Positions 6,963-12,532 of a stretch of 12,532 nucleotides of DNA are shown here, piece by piece. The DNA lies in contig CAMLIA010000129.1 of the NCBI GenBank assembly GCA_946479905.1, positions 1 to 12,532 on the forward strand, given 5' to 3'. The position numbers and the translations under genes were made by a program. Within the stretch, counting starts at the first letter, position 1, and the number at the start of each line of letters is the position of its first letter. The notes under the pieces were generated by a model, which was not told the origin of the DNA, made no database searches, and saw nothing but the letters and a program-made list of their open reading frames with translations. This DNA comes from an uncultured Frankiales bacterium (GTDB taxonomy: Bacteria > Actinomycetota > Actinomycetes > Mycobacteriales > SCTD01).

Positions 6963-7552
6963 CGCACCTCCTTGAGCAGCACGGTCCACGCCGCCGCCCA
7001 GCACCCTCCCACGAGCAGTCCGGCGAGCACGTCCGAGGGGTAGTGGACCCCCAGCAGCACCCGCGACACGGCGACGACGAGGGGTACGACGAGCAGCAGC
7101 CAGGAGCGGCGGCCGAACCGCGGCACGAGCAGCACCGCCAGGACGGTCCAGAAGGCGGCCGCACCGGTGGCGTGACCGCTCGGGAACGACGACGTGGCCG
7201 GGCACGAGGCGGCGTCGACGCAGGGCCGCACCCTGCTGACGGCGTCCTTCAGCAGCGAGGAGATCAGCTCCGCGCCGAAGACGGTGACGAGGGCGTAGAC
7301 GGCCAGCCGGCGGCGTACCAGGAAGGCGATCACCACGACCACGACCTCGAGCACCAGGGGCGCGCCGAGCTGGGTCACCGCGAGCACCCCGTCGCGGACG
7401 AGGCCGTGCGGGAGGGTGACGGCGCGCGAGGTCTCGTTGTCCAGGTCCTTCAGCGGCGGCCAGTGGTCGCGGACGAGGACCGTGAGCGGCAGCAGCAGAC
7501 CGAGCACGACGAGGACCGAGGCGACCAGGGCCCCGTGCTCGCGGCGGGTCAT
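6959..7552 (-). CDS. PAP2-superfamily membrane phosphatase
   Basis: A 197-residue integral membrane protein of the type-2 phosphatidic acid phosphatase fold, which removes phosphate from lipid phosphates or polyprenyl pyrophosphates at the membrane. All three catalytic motifs are present: KX6RP from K102 to P110, PSGH at 124-127, and SRX5H from S163 to H170. About six hydrophobic segments are visible (for example residues 9-27, 66-79, 83-100, 131-144, 150-167 and 174-192). Two cysteines, C111 and C117, flank the loop between motifs 1 and 2 and could form an extracytoplasmic disulfide. The ATG at 7552-7550 overlaps the stop of the upstream PAP2/DAGK gene in ATGA, and no separate Shine-Dalgarno is seen, so translation is probably coupled. 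Substrate is unknown; undecaprenyl or decaprenyl pyrophosphate and phosphatidate are the obvious options. Confidence 0.94.
   Translation of the reverse strand: MTRREHGALVASVLVVLGLLLPLTVLVRDHWPPLKDLDNETSRAVTLPHGLVRDGVLAVTQLGAPLVLEVVVVVIAFLVRRRLAVYALVTVFGAELISSLLKDAVSRVRPCVDAASCPATSSFPSGHATGAAAFWTVLAVLLVPRFGRRSWLLLVVPLVVAVSRVLLGVHYPSDVLAGLLVGGCWAAAWTVLLKEVR
6966..6973 (-). promoter_or_regulatory. Strong ribosome-binding site inside the PAP2 coding sequence
   Basis: The minus strand reads AAGGAGGT, then GCG, then the GTG start at 6962. It is the best Shine-Dalgarno in the window and is built from the last codons of the PAP2 gene (Lys-Glu-Val). It decides the GTG start of the HhH-PHP gene and means that gene can be initiated independently as well as by coupling. 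Confidence 0.8.
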
Positions 7553-8988
7553 GGCCGGTAGACGACCAGCGGCTCACGGGCGGCGCGCAGCCGCAGGGCG
7601 GAGGGTCCGTCGGACACCTCGCCGTCCCGCGCGATCCGCAGGTCGCCCTGCCGCGAGGTGACCTCGAGCCGGCCGACGACGCGCTCCTCGTAGACGCGGC
7701 TGCGCCCGAGCCGGCCGGTGAGCAGGGCGAGCGCCATCCGGGTCCGCGACCAGGGGCTGGTCGCGTCCACGAGCCGGACGTCGACGCAGCCGTCGTCCAT
7801 CCGCTCGCGCCAGCTCGGGGCGAAGCCGCTCGGGTGGTAGTGCCCGTTGCCGGCGAACAGCGTCCAGAGGGTGCGGGGCTCGCCGTCGACGCTGACCTCG
7901 ACCGCCTCGGCCTTGCGGAGCACGCGGGCGGTGGCGAGTGCCATCGCCGGCCACTTGCCGAGCCGCTTCTCGTGCTTCTCGCGCTCGTGCACGAGGTCGG
8001 GGTAGACGCCGACCGCGAAGGTGTTGAGGAACCACAGCCCGTCGCCGTCCGGGGCGGCGCTGCCGACCGACACGCGCACCGCGGAGCCCTCGGCCACGGC
8101 CTGGGCGACCTCCTCGACCGACTCCAGGCCGAGCTCGCCGGCGAAGTGGTTCAGGGTGCCACCGGGGACCACCGCCAGCGGCAGCCCCTTCTCCATGGCG
8201 ATGCCGGCGGCGCAGTTGATGGTGCCGTCGCCACCCATGACGCCCAGCACCGTCGCGCGGTCGGCGGCGGCGCGCAGCGCCTGCTCGAGGTCGTCGGACG
8301 CGCGCACCAGCTCGGCCCGGGGCAGCAGCTCGGCCAGCGTCTTCTCGACGGCGTCGATCTGGTCGGCAGACCCGCCGCCCTCGTTCGCGACCAGGACGAG
8401 GCCCTCGCCGTCGGGCAGCGCCGGCGCCTCCACCGCGGCCCGACCGGCAGCAGGGGTCGCCGGGCGGCGCGGCCAGACCCGCTTCACGGCCAGCGCCGAG
8501 GCGGCACCGAGCGCGACACCGGCGGCGACGTCCCCCGGGTAGTGCACGCCGGTGTGCACGCGGCCCCACGCCACCCCCGCGGCCAGCAAGCCGACCGGGG
8601 CGGCCAGCGCCGGCTCCTCCAGCGCGACCCCGAGCGCGAACGCCGCGGCCGAGGCGCTGTGCCCGCTCGGGAAGCTGCTGGTGGTGGGCTGCATCGTCAG
8701 CTGGCGCAGCACCGGGACGCCGTCCAGCCCGGGGCGCGAGCGGCGGGTGGCGAGCTTGAGCGGGCCGTTCCCCACGGCGCTGGCCACGCCGAGCGAGGCG
8801 AGGCCGCGCACCGCGGCCCGCCGACGGCCGCTCACGGCCAGTGCGGCGGCGATGCCCAGCCACAGCCGGCCGTGGTTGGCGCTGCGGGTCAGCGGCGGCA
8901 GCACCGCGTCGAGAACGGGCGTGTCGGCCCGGGCGGCGGCGCTGAACGCGCGGCGGTCCCAGCTCTGCAGGCGTGTCAGCACGATCAT
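7549..8988 (-). CDS. Fused PAP2 phosphatase / diacylglycerol kinase-family lipid kinase
   Basis: A 479-residue two-domain protein. Residues about 1-170 are a PAP2 phosphatase: KX6RP at 78-86, PSGH at 107-110, and RVHTGVH at 143-149. Residues about 195-478 are a DagK/YegS-type lipid kinase with the nucleotide-binding MGGDGT at 251-256, PGGTLNHFA at 276-284, and a DG(x)VSDGP-like end (DGEVSDGP, 455-462). One half would remove a lipid phosphate and the other add one. The fusion is known in actinobacteria, but its physiological substrate is not settled. The linker, about 172-195, is rich in Ala and Pro. I chose ATG 8988-8986 because homologous proteins begin near the LDRR-like WDRRAF; an in-frame GTG at 9015 would add nine residues. 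It is the first gene of a minus-strand operon and diverges from the SRPBCC gene across 29 bp. Confidence 0.95.
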   Translation of the reverse strand: MIVLTRLQSWDRRAFSAAARADTPVLDAVLPPLTRSANHGRLWLGIAAALAVSGRRRAAVRGLASLGVASAVGNGPLKLATRRSRPGLDGVPVLRQLTMQPTTSSFPSGHSASAAAFALGVALEEPALAAPVGLLAAGVAWGRVHTGVHYPGDVAAGVALGAASALAVKRVWPRRPATPAAGRAAVEAPALPDGEGLVLVANEGGGSADQIDAVEKTLAELLPRAELVRASDDLEQALRAAADRATVLGVMGGDGTINCAAGIAMEKGLPLAVVPGGTLNHFAGELGLESVEEVAQAVAEGSAVRVSVGSAAPDGDGLWFLNTFAVGVYPDLVHEREKHEKRLGKWPAMALATARVLRKAEAVEVSVDGEPRTLWTLFAGNGHYHPSGFAPSWRERMDDGCVDVRLVDATSPWSRTRMALALLTGRLGRSRVYEERVVGRLEVTSRQGDLRIARDGEVSDGPSALRLRAAREPLVVYRP

Positions 8989-8999
8989 CCTGTGCCCGG

Positions 9000-9015
9000 G
9001 TGGACGATCATCCAC
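9000..9015. promoter_or_regulatory. 16-bp operator-like palindrome between divergent genes
   Basis: GTGGA-CGATCA-TCCAC reads almost the same on both strands; only the pair at 9005/9010 departs from perfect symmetry, and the centre is GATC. It occupies most of the 29-bp gap between the PAP2/DAGK start (8988) and the SRPBCC start (9018). The sequence ACGATCATCC occurs both here (9004-9013) and over the PAP2/DAGK start codon (8981-8990), and GATCAT is mirrored by ATGATC at the SRPBCC start (9018-9023). A regulator bound here could control both genes. Confidence 0.4.
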
Positions 9016-9017
9016 GC

Positions 9018-9476
9018 ATGATCAGGAGCGTGGGTGCCGCCATCGAGATCGACGCACCGGTCGAGGAGGTCTGGGCGGTGCTGCGGGACGTCGAGCGCTA
9101 TCCCGAGTGGAACCCGTTCACGGTGAGCGTGCAGACCGACTTCGCGCTCGGCTCCCCGGTCGACATGCGGGTGTGCCTGCGGGGCCGCCGGCGGCGCGAC
9201 GGGACGCCGAAGACGATGCACCAGGTGGAGTACGTCACGTCGTACGTCGAGGGCAGCCGCGTCTCGTGGGGCGTCAACGTCGGGCCGGGGTGGTTCATCA
9301 CCGCCGACCGCTGGCAGCAGCTGACCGACCTGGGTGGCGGCCGGACGCGCTACGAGACGGTCGACGAGTTCACCGGCGTCGGGGTCGGCCTCATGCTGCT
9401 GCTCATGCGCAGGCACATGGCCCGTGGCTTCGCCGACGTCGCGCGGGCCCTCAAGGCCAGGTGCGAGGCGCCCTAG
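9018..9476 (+). CDS. SRPBCC-family protein (polyketide cyclase/dehydrase-like)
   Basis: A 152-residue START-like single-domain protein with no signal peptide. The family signature is at the N-terminus: IEIDAPVEEVWAVLRDVERYPEWNPF, about residues 9-34, where the Trp-Asn-Pro-Phe block is typical. A beta-rich middle (SWGVNVGPGWFITADRWQQL, about 83-102), TRYETVDEFTG at 110-120 and a C-terminal helix (LMLLLMRRHMARGFADVARALK, 125-146) complete the helix-grip fold. Such proteins bind hydrophobic ligands in a cavity; the ligand cannot be told from sequence. The ATG at 9018 is the only sensible start and has no Shine-Dalgarno. It diverges from the PAP2/DAGK gene, which may hint at a lipid-related ligand (inference). 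Its TAG stop shares CTAG with the stop of the convergent DUF3145 gene. Confidence 0.93.
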   Translation: MIRSVGAAIEIDAPVEEVWAVLRDVERYPEWNPFTVSVQTDFALGSPVDMRVCLRGRRRRDGTPKTMHQVEYVTSYVEGSRVSWGVNVGPGWFITADRWQQLTDLGGGRTRYETVDEFTGVGVGLMLLLMRRHMARGFADVARALKARCEAP

Positions 9477-9973
9477 ACGACCTGGTGCAGGAAGGTGACG
9501 GGCGCGCCCTCGCCGGCCTCGCGGTACGGCTCGAGCTCGTCGTCCCAGGCCGATCCCAGCAGGGCGTCGATGCCGTGGGCGAGCTGCGGCCCCTGCGCGT
9601 TGGCGAGCAGCGAGCGCAAGCGGTCCTCCCCCACGACGATGTCGCCGTTGGCCCCGATGATCGTGCGGAACACGCCCAGGTCGGGCGTGACGCTGTAGCG
9701 CTCGCCGTCCACCCCCGGGCTCGCGTTCTCGGTCACCTCGTAGCGCAGCAGCTTCCAGCTCTTCAGCGCCGCCGCCAGCCGGCCGGCGGTGCCGGGACGC
9801 CCGCGCCAGGTCGACTCGGCGCGCAGGGCGCCGGGCTGCGCCGGCTGCTCGGTCCACGTCAGGGACACCCGGGTGCCGAGCTCGCTCGCGATCGCCCACT
9901 CGACGTGCGGGCACAGCGCAGGAGGACAGGAGTGCACGAAGAGCACACCTGTCGCGCCGTACGACAGCGTCAT
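9473..9973 (-). CDS. DUF3145 family protein
   Basis: A 166-residue soluble protein matching the actinobacterial DUF3145 family throughout: TGVLFVHSCPPALCPHVEWA at about 8-27, a middle block LRAESTWRGRPGTAGRLAAAL, YSVTPDLGVFRTIIGANGDI at about 93-112, and SAWDDELEPYREAGEGAPVTFLH near the C-terminus. The family has no established function that I know of. It is often found near fatty-acid synthesis genes in other actinobacteria, as I recall, but no such genes are visible here. The ATG at 9973-9971 is supported by GGGAGG seven nt upstream. The gene follows the adenosine-deaminase-family gene on the same strand after 167 bp, so it probably has its own promoter. Two Cys (16 and 21) and three His near the N-terminus (14, 23 and others) are noticeable but I do not know that they bind metal. 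Confidence 0.94.
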   Translation of the reverse strand: MTLSYGATGVLFVHSCPPALCPHVEWAIASELGTRVSLTWTEQPAQPGALRAESTWRGRPGTAGRLAAALKSWKLLRYEVTENASPGVDGERYSVTPDLGVFRTIIGANGDIVVGEDRLRSLLANAQGPQLAHGIDALLGSAWDDELEPYREAGEGAPVTFLHQVV

Positions 9974-10140
9974 CACACGTCCTCCCGAGGTTCGCCTTCC
10001 CCAGCGGCCTCGGTGGGAGCTCGCGTGCTGATCCTGCCACGCTCCGTCACTCCTGTCCCACAAGTCCCCCGCGTGTCGCGCCCGAGCACCGGTCCCTTCT
10101 CCCGTGCACAGCTGCGCGCGCAGCCCCCGCGGGCGCACGC
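9974..10140. other. Intergenic gap with a perfect 14-bp palindrome
   Basis: The 167 bp between the DUF3145 gene and the deaminase gene contain no believable ORF. GCTGCGCGCGCAGC at 10111-10124 is a perfect palindrome just downstream of the deaminase stop, so it could form a GC-only hairpin in that gene's 3' end; no T-run follows, so an intrinsic terminator is not supported. No TANNNT-type -10 box is visible on the minus strand, so I cannot place the DUF3145 promoter. Confidence 0.35.
9981..9986 (-). promoter_or_regulatory. Ribosome-binding site of the DUF3145 gene
   Basis: GGGAGG on the minus strand lies 7 nt upstream of the ATG at 9973 and fixes that start against the long open frame that continues upstream. 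Confidence 0.75.
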
Positions 10141-11181
10141 TCAGGACGCGCGTGGGGGCGGGCTGTCCTGTGCAGGAGGGAAGGGAGGGCCGGTGAGCCA
10201 GGTGTCGACGGCGGCGATCATCGAGGCCTGGACGGCCGCCGGGGCCGTCGAGGACCGGATGCTGCAGCGCGCCAGGTCCGCCAGCTGCTCGTCCGAGGCC
10301 CCGAGGGCGGCGTAGTTGTCGGTGAGCGAGGCGCGGAACAGCAGCGGGTCGTCGGCGCCGATCGCGACGGGGACCCCGGCGGCCCGCAGCTCCCGCCACG
10401 GGTTGTCGGCGACCGTCTTGTGCACGTGCAGGGCCACGTTGGACACCGGGTTGACCTCGCAGCAGATCTCGAGGTCGGCCATCAGCTCGAGCAGCAGCGG
10501 GTCCTCGACCGCCCGCACGCCGTGCCCGATCCGGGTCGCCCCGAGCCGCTCGACCGCCAGCTGCACGCTGCCCGGCCCGCGCAGCTCGCCCGCGTGCGGC
10601 ACCGCGATCAGCCCCGCGTCCCGCGCCAGCCGGAACGCCTTCTCGAAGTCCCGGGTGTCGCCCCGCGTCTCGTCGTTGGACAGCCCGAGCCCCACCACGC
10701 CGTCGAACCGCCGCGCCAGCCGGGCCAGCGTCTCGGTCTCCGCCGGGTGCCGGGTGCGGTTGCCCGCGAGCACCAGCGCCGTGCCCACCCCGAGGTCGTT
10801 GCGGAGCGCGTCAAGGACGATCTCGACCGTGGCGTGCAGCCCGCCCAGGCGAGGGGCGTACGACGAGGGGTCGACCTGCAGCTCCAGCCACCCCACGCCC
10901 GTGGCCGCCTGGTCCGCGACGATCTCCCGGATCACCCGCTGCACCTCGGCCGGGCCGACCAGGACCCCGCGCGCCGCGTCGTACAGCCGCTGGAACTTCG
11001 CCCAGCCCCGCAGCTGGGTCGCGTCGACGTCGACCGGGTCCAGCAGGTCGTGCGGCAGCCGGCGGCCCTGCTCGGCGGCGAGCTCGGCGAGCGTGGCGGG
11101 CCGCATCCCCCCGGTCAGGTGCAGGTGGAGGTGGGCCTTCGGGAGTGCCCGGAGATCGCCCACAGGACCAGATGTAAGCAC
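10141..11181 (-). CDS. add: Adenosine deaminase-family purine deaminase
   Basis: A 346-residue cytoplasmic metal-dependent deaminase. Zinc ligands are H19 and H21 in HLHLHLTG, H196 in PHAGE with catalytic E199, H220 in RIGHG, and D277 in GADDPLLF. PVSN at 245-248 is also typical. The family removes the amino group of adenosine, adenine or related purines as ammonia. True adenosine deaminases usually have HLDG and TDDP; here HLTG and ADDPLLF are seen, which also occur in adenine- and aminodeoxyfutalosine-deaminase relatives, so the substrate is uncertain. The start is unsettled: GTG at 11181 or GTG at 11163 (six residues shorter). Neither has a good Shine-Dalgarno; both keep the zinc motif, while the first downstream ATG would lose it. 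The C-terminus ends in a proline-rich tail (GPPFPPAQDSPPPRAS). It diverges from parE across 66 bp. Confidence 0.92.
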   Translation of the reverse strand: MLTSGPVGDLRALPKAHLHLHLTGGMRPATLAELAAEQGRRLPHDLLDPVDVDATQLRGWAKFQRLYDAARGVLVGPAEVQRVIREIVADQAATGVGWLELQVDPSSYAPRLGGLHATVEIVLDALRNDLGVGTALVLAGNRTRHPAETETLARLARRFDGVVGLGLSNDETRGDTRDFEKAFRLARDAGLIAVPHAGELRGPGSVQLAVERLGATRIGHGVRAVEDPLLLELMADLEICCEVNPVSNVALHVHKTVADNPWRELRAAGVPVAIGADDPLLFRASLTDNYAALGASDEQLADLARCSIRSSTAPAAVQASMIAAVDTWLTGPPFPPAQDSPPPRAS

Positions 11182-11247
11182 TGTGTCGCATTCCGTTGTT
11201 GTCCCTGCCGCGTGGGAGAATGAGAGACCACCTGAGCAAGGAGAAGT
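11182..11247. promoter_or_regulatory. Divergent promoter region of the deaminase and parE genes
   Basis: This 66-bp gap must hold the start signals for two divergent genes. It is less GC-rich than its surroundings (CATTCCGTTGTTGTCC near 11189-11204). On the plus strand GAGAAT at 11216-11221 is a possible -10, with TTGTTG (11196-11201) as a possible -35, but the 14-bp spacing is short, so the assignment is weak. The same GAGAAT hexamer occurs before the gene at 4088. Confidence 0.3.
11238..11243 (+). promoter_or_regulatory. Ribosome-binding site of parE
   Basis: AAGGAG lies 4 nt upstream of the GTG at 11248 and decides that start. The spacing is on the short side. The next in-frame ATG lies within the conserved GMYIG motif, so it cannot be the true start. 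Confidence 0.65.
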
Positions 11248-12532
11248 GTGACCAGCAGTGCTAGTGCGGGGGCCCCGTCCCCGACCCCCGCCAAGGGCTC
11301 CTACACAGCCAAGGACCTGCAGCACCTCGAGGGCCTCGAGGCGGTCCGCAAGCGGCCCGGGATGTACATCGGGAGCACCGACTCCAAGGGCCTCACCCAC
11401 CTGGCCTTCGAGATCATCGACAACGCCGTCGACGAGGCGCTGGCCGGCTACTGCAACCGGGTGGAGGTCGTCCTGCACGAGGACGGCTCGATCGAGGTGC
11501 ACGACGACGGCCGCGGCATCCCGGTCGACGTGAACAAGAAGACCGGCCTCACGGGCGTCGAGCTGGTCCTGACCAAGCTGCACGCCGGCGGCAAGTTCGG
11601 CGGCGAGGGCTACAAGACCTCCGGCGGCCTGCACGGCGTGGGCGCGTCCGTGGTCAACGCGCTGTCCGCCCGGCTGGACTGCGTGGTGCGGCTCGGCGGC
11701 CGGATCCACACGATGAGCTTCCAGCGCGGTGTCCCCGGCACCTTCGCCGGCGACGACCCGAAGTCGGCGTTCACCCCGCGCGGCGGCATCAGCGTCGCCG
11801 GGAAGTGCCCGGCGAAGCAGACCGGCACGTCGATCCGCTGGTGGCCCGACATGCCGCTGTTCTCCAAGGGCAGCGCCGCTGACGTCACCGCCATCCGGGA
11901 CCGGCTCCGCCAGACCGCGTTCCTCGTGCCCGGCCTGTCGCTCACGATCCGCGGCAACGGCCACGACGAGGAGACCTTCCGGTACGACGGGGGCGTCAAG
12001 GACTTCGTCGACCACCTGGCCCCCGACGGCGCCGTCAGCGACACGATCCAGATCACCGGATCCGGCAACTACAAGGAGACGGTCCCGGTCCTGGACGACA
12101 AGGGCCACATGATCACGACGACCGTGGAGCGGCACTGCGAGGTCGACATCGCGCTGCGCTGGGGCACCGGCTACGACACCGTCGTCCAGAGCTTCTGCAA
12201 CGTCGTCCGCACCGGCCACGGCGGCTCGCACCAGAAGGGCTTCGACCGCGCCCTCACCAAGACCCTCAACGAGGCGCTGCGCGCGTCGAAGGTGCTGAAG
12301 GTCAAGGACGACGACGTCGTGACGGATGACGTCATGGAGGGCCTGACCGCGGTCGTCACCGTGAAGGTGCCGGAGCCGCAGTACCTCGGCCAGACCAAGG
12401 ACGAGCTCGGCACCCCCGGTGTCTCGCGCATCGTCGCCGACGTCGTCGCCAAGGGCATCAAGACCGAGCTGCTCGAGAACAAGAAGCGCAAGGCGCAGGC
12501 CCGCACCGTCCTCGACAAGGTCCGCGCCGCGG
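11248..12532 (+). CDS. parE: DNA topoisomerase IV subunit B, ATPase subunit (3'-truncated by window edge)
   Basis: The frame is open from GTG 11248 to the window end: 428 codons plus one base of a protein usually near 700 residues. The GHKL ATPase domain is complete. LEGLEAVRKRPGMYIGST lies at about 27-44, the Mg-ATP box EIIDNAVDEALAG at 55-67 with E55 and N59, DDGRGIP at 86-92, and the lid GGLHGVGASVVNALS at 126-140. The transducer domain follows, with QTGTSIRWWPD around residue 195 and the QTK-like loop in YLGQTKDELG. The TOPRIM domain with its EGDSA motif is off the window. DLQHLEGLEAV and LTHLAFEIIDNAVDEALAGYC are closer to ParE than to actinobacterial GyrB, and no recF, dnaN or gyrA is nearby. 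With ParC it relaxes supercoils and unlinks daughter chromosomes. The N-terminal 16 residues are a low-complexity Ser/Ala/Pro leader. Confidence 0.92.
   Translation, partial: MTSSASAGAPSPTPAKGSYTAKDLQHLEGLEAVRKRPGMYIGSTDSKGLTHLAFEIIDNAVDEALAGYCNRVEVVLHEDGSIEVHDDGRGIPVDVNKKTGLTGVELVLTKLHAGGKFGGEGYKTSGGLHGVGASVVNALSARLDCVVRLGGRIHTMSFQRGVPGTFAGDDPKSAFTPRGGISVAGKCPAKQTGTSIRWWPDMPLFSKGSAADVTAIRDRLRQTAFLVPGLSLTIRGNGHDEETFRYDGGVKDFVDHLAPDGAVSDTIQITGSGNYKETVPVLDDKGHMITTTVERHCEVDIALRWGTGYDTVVQSFCNVVRTGHGGSHQKGFDRALTKTLNEALRASKVLKVKDDDVVTDDVMEGLTAVVTVKVPEPQYLGQTKDELGTPGVSRIVADVVAKGIKTELLENKKRKAQARTVLDKVRAA

Noticed and set aside
7834..9021. A 395-codon plus-strand open frame opposite the PAP2/DAGK gene.
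   Set aside because: It is Gly/Arg/Ala-rich with no recognisable motif, and the minus strand carries two complete catalytic domains.
10028..10037. CTGATCCTGC is shared with the arm of the 101-bp repeat (2364-2373), suggesting a second partial copy.
   Set aside because: The match is 10 bp and the flanks differ at once, with no second arm nearby; such a match is expected by chance among many 10-mers.
10111..10124. GC palindrome after the deaminase gene considered as an intrinsic terminator.
   Set aside because: No T-run follows on the minus strand, and the stem is only 6 bp if a loop is allowed.
11182..12231. Long minus-strand open frame continuing the deaminase frame across parE.
   Set aside because: The region is clearly parE on the plus strand, with all ATPase motifs; the antisense translation is compositionally biased and the deaminase begins at its zinc motif.
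11248..12532. Gyrase subunit B considered in place of ParE.
   Set aside because: The N-terminal blocks are closer to ParE and the usual gyrB neighbours are absent; the off-window TOPRIM and C-terminal parts would settle it.
1..12532. Search by eye for CRISPR repeats, tRNA genes, insertion sequences, toxin-antitoxin or defence systems.
   Set aside because: No regularly spaced repeats, cloverleaf sequence, transposase motif or small paired toxin-like genes were seen; the window looks like ordinary core and near-core chromosome.

Overview
The window is about 12.5 kb of very GC-rich DNA, densely packed with chromosomal genes. It suggests an actinobacterium. Three things point there: a homodimeric AceE-type pyruvate dehydrogenase E1, a DUF3145 protein and a DUF2795 protein (both mainly actinobacterial families), and a ParE-type topoisomerase subunit, together with frequent GTG starts and several genes lacking a Shine-Dalgarno sequence. 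A member of the Nocardioides/Propionibacteriales group is my best guess, but this is inference from protein resemblance. I see no tRNA, rRNA, CRISPR array, transposase, phage or plasmid gene.

Layout. The 3' two-thirds of aceE (1-1842, +) is followed, stop codon to stop codon, by a tiny minus-strand ORF with a signal-peptide-like sequence (1843-1968). A DUF2795 gene diverges from it (2011-2358, +). A 101-bp element with perfect 21-bp inverted arms (2358-2458) separates that gene from a converging minus-strand pair: an LLM-class flavin oxidoreductase (3056-3994) and, downstream of it, a short pirin-like cupin (2449-3033). A divergent pair on the plus strand follows: an unrecognised helical protein (4088-4906) and a zinc alcohol dehydrogenase (4919-5956).

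The most tightly coupled block is a minus-strand three-gene operon: a PAP2/diacylglycerol-kinase fusion (7549-8988), a stand-alone PAP2 phosphatase (6959-7552) and an HhH-PHP protein (5949-6962). Each downstream start overlaps the preceding stop by 4 bp. The fusion gene diverges from an SRPBCC protein (9018-9476, +) across only 29 bp, which hold an operator-like palindrome. The SRPBCC gene converges on DUF3145 (9473-9973, -), both stops lying in one CTAG. After a 167-bp gap comes an adenosine-deaminase-family gene (10141-11181, -), divergent from parE (11248 to the window end, +).

Functionally the window mixes central carbon metabolism, envelope lipid-phosphate metabolism, redox enzymes, purine-type deamination and DNA topology. 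I do not see a defence, secretion or biosynthetic system. The features most worth a second look are the 101-bp inverted-repeat element that supplies the last codons and stop of the pirin gene, the unknown protein at 4088-4906 with a possible split metal site, the lipid-phosphate/PHP operon, the GNRA-loop hairpin upstream of the LLM gene, and the palindrome between the two divergent genes near 9000.
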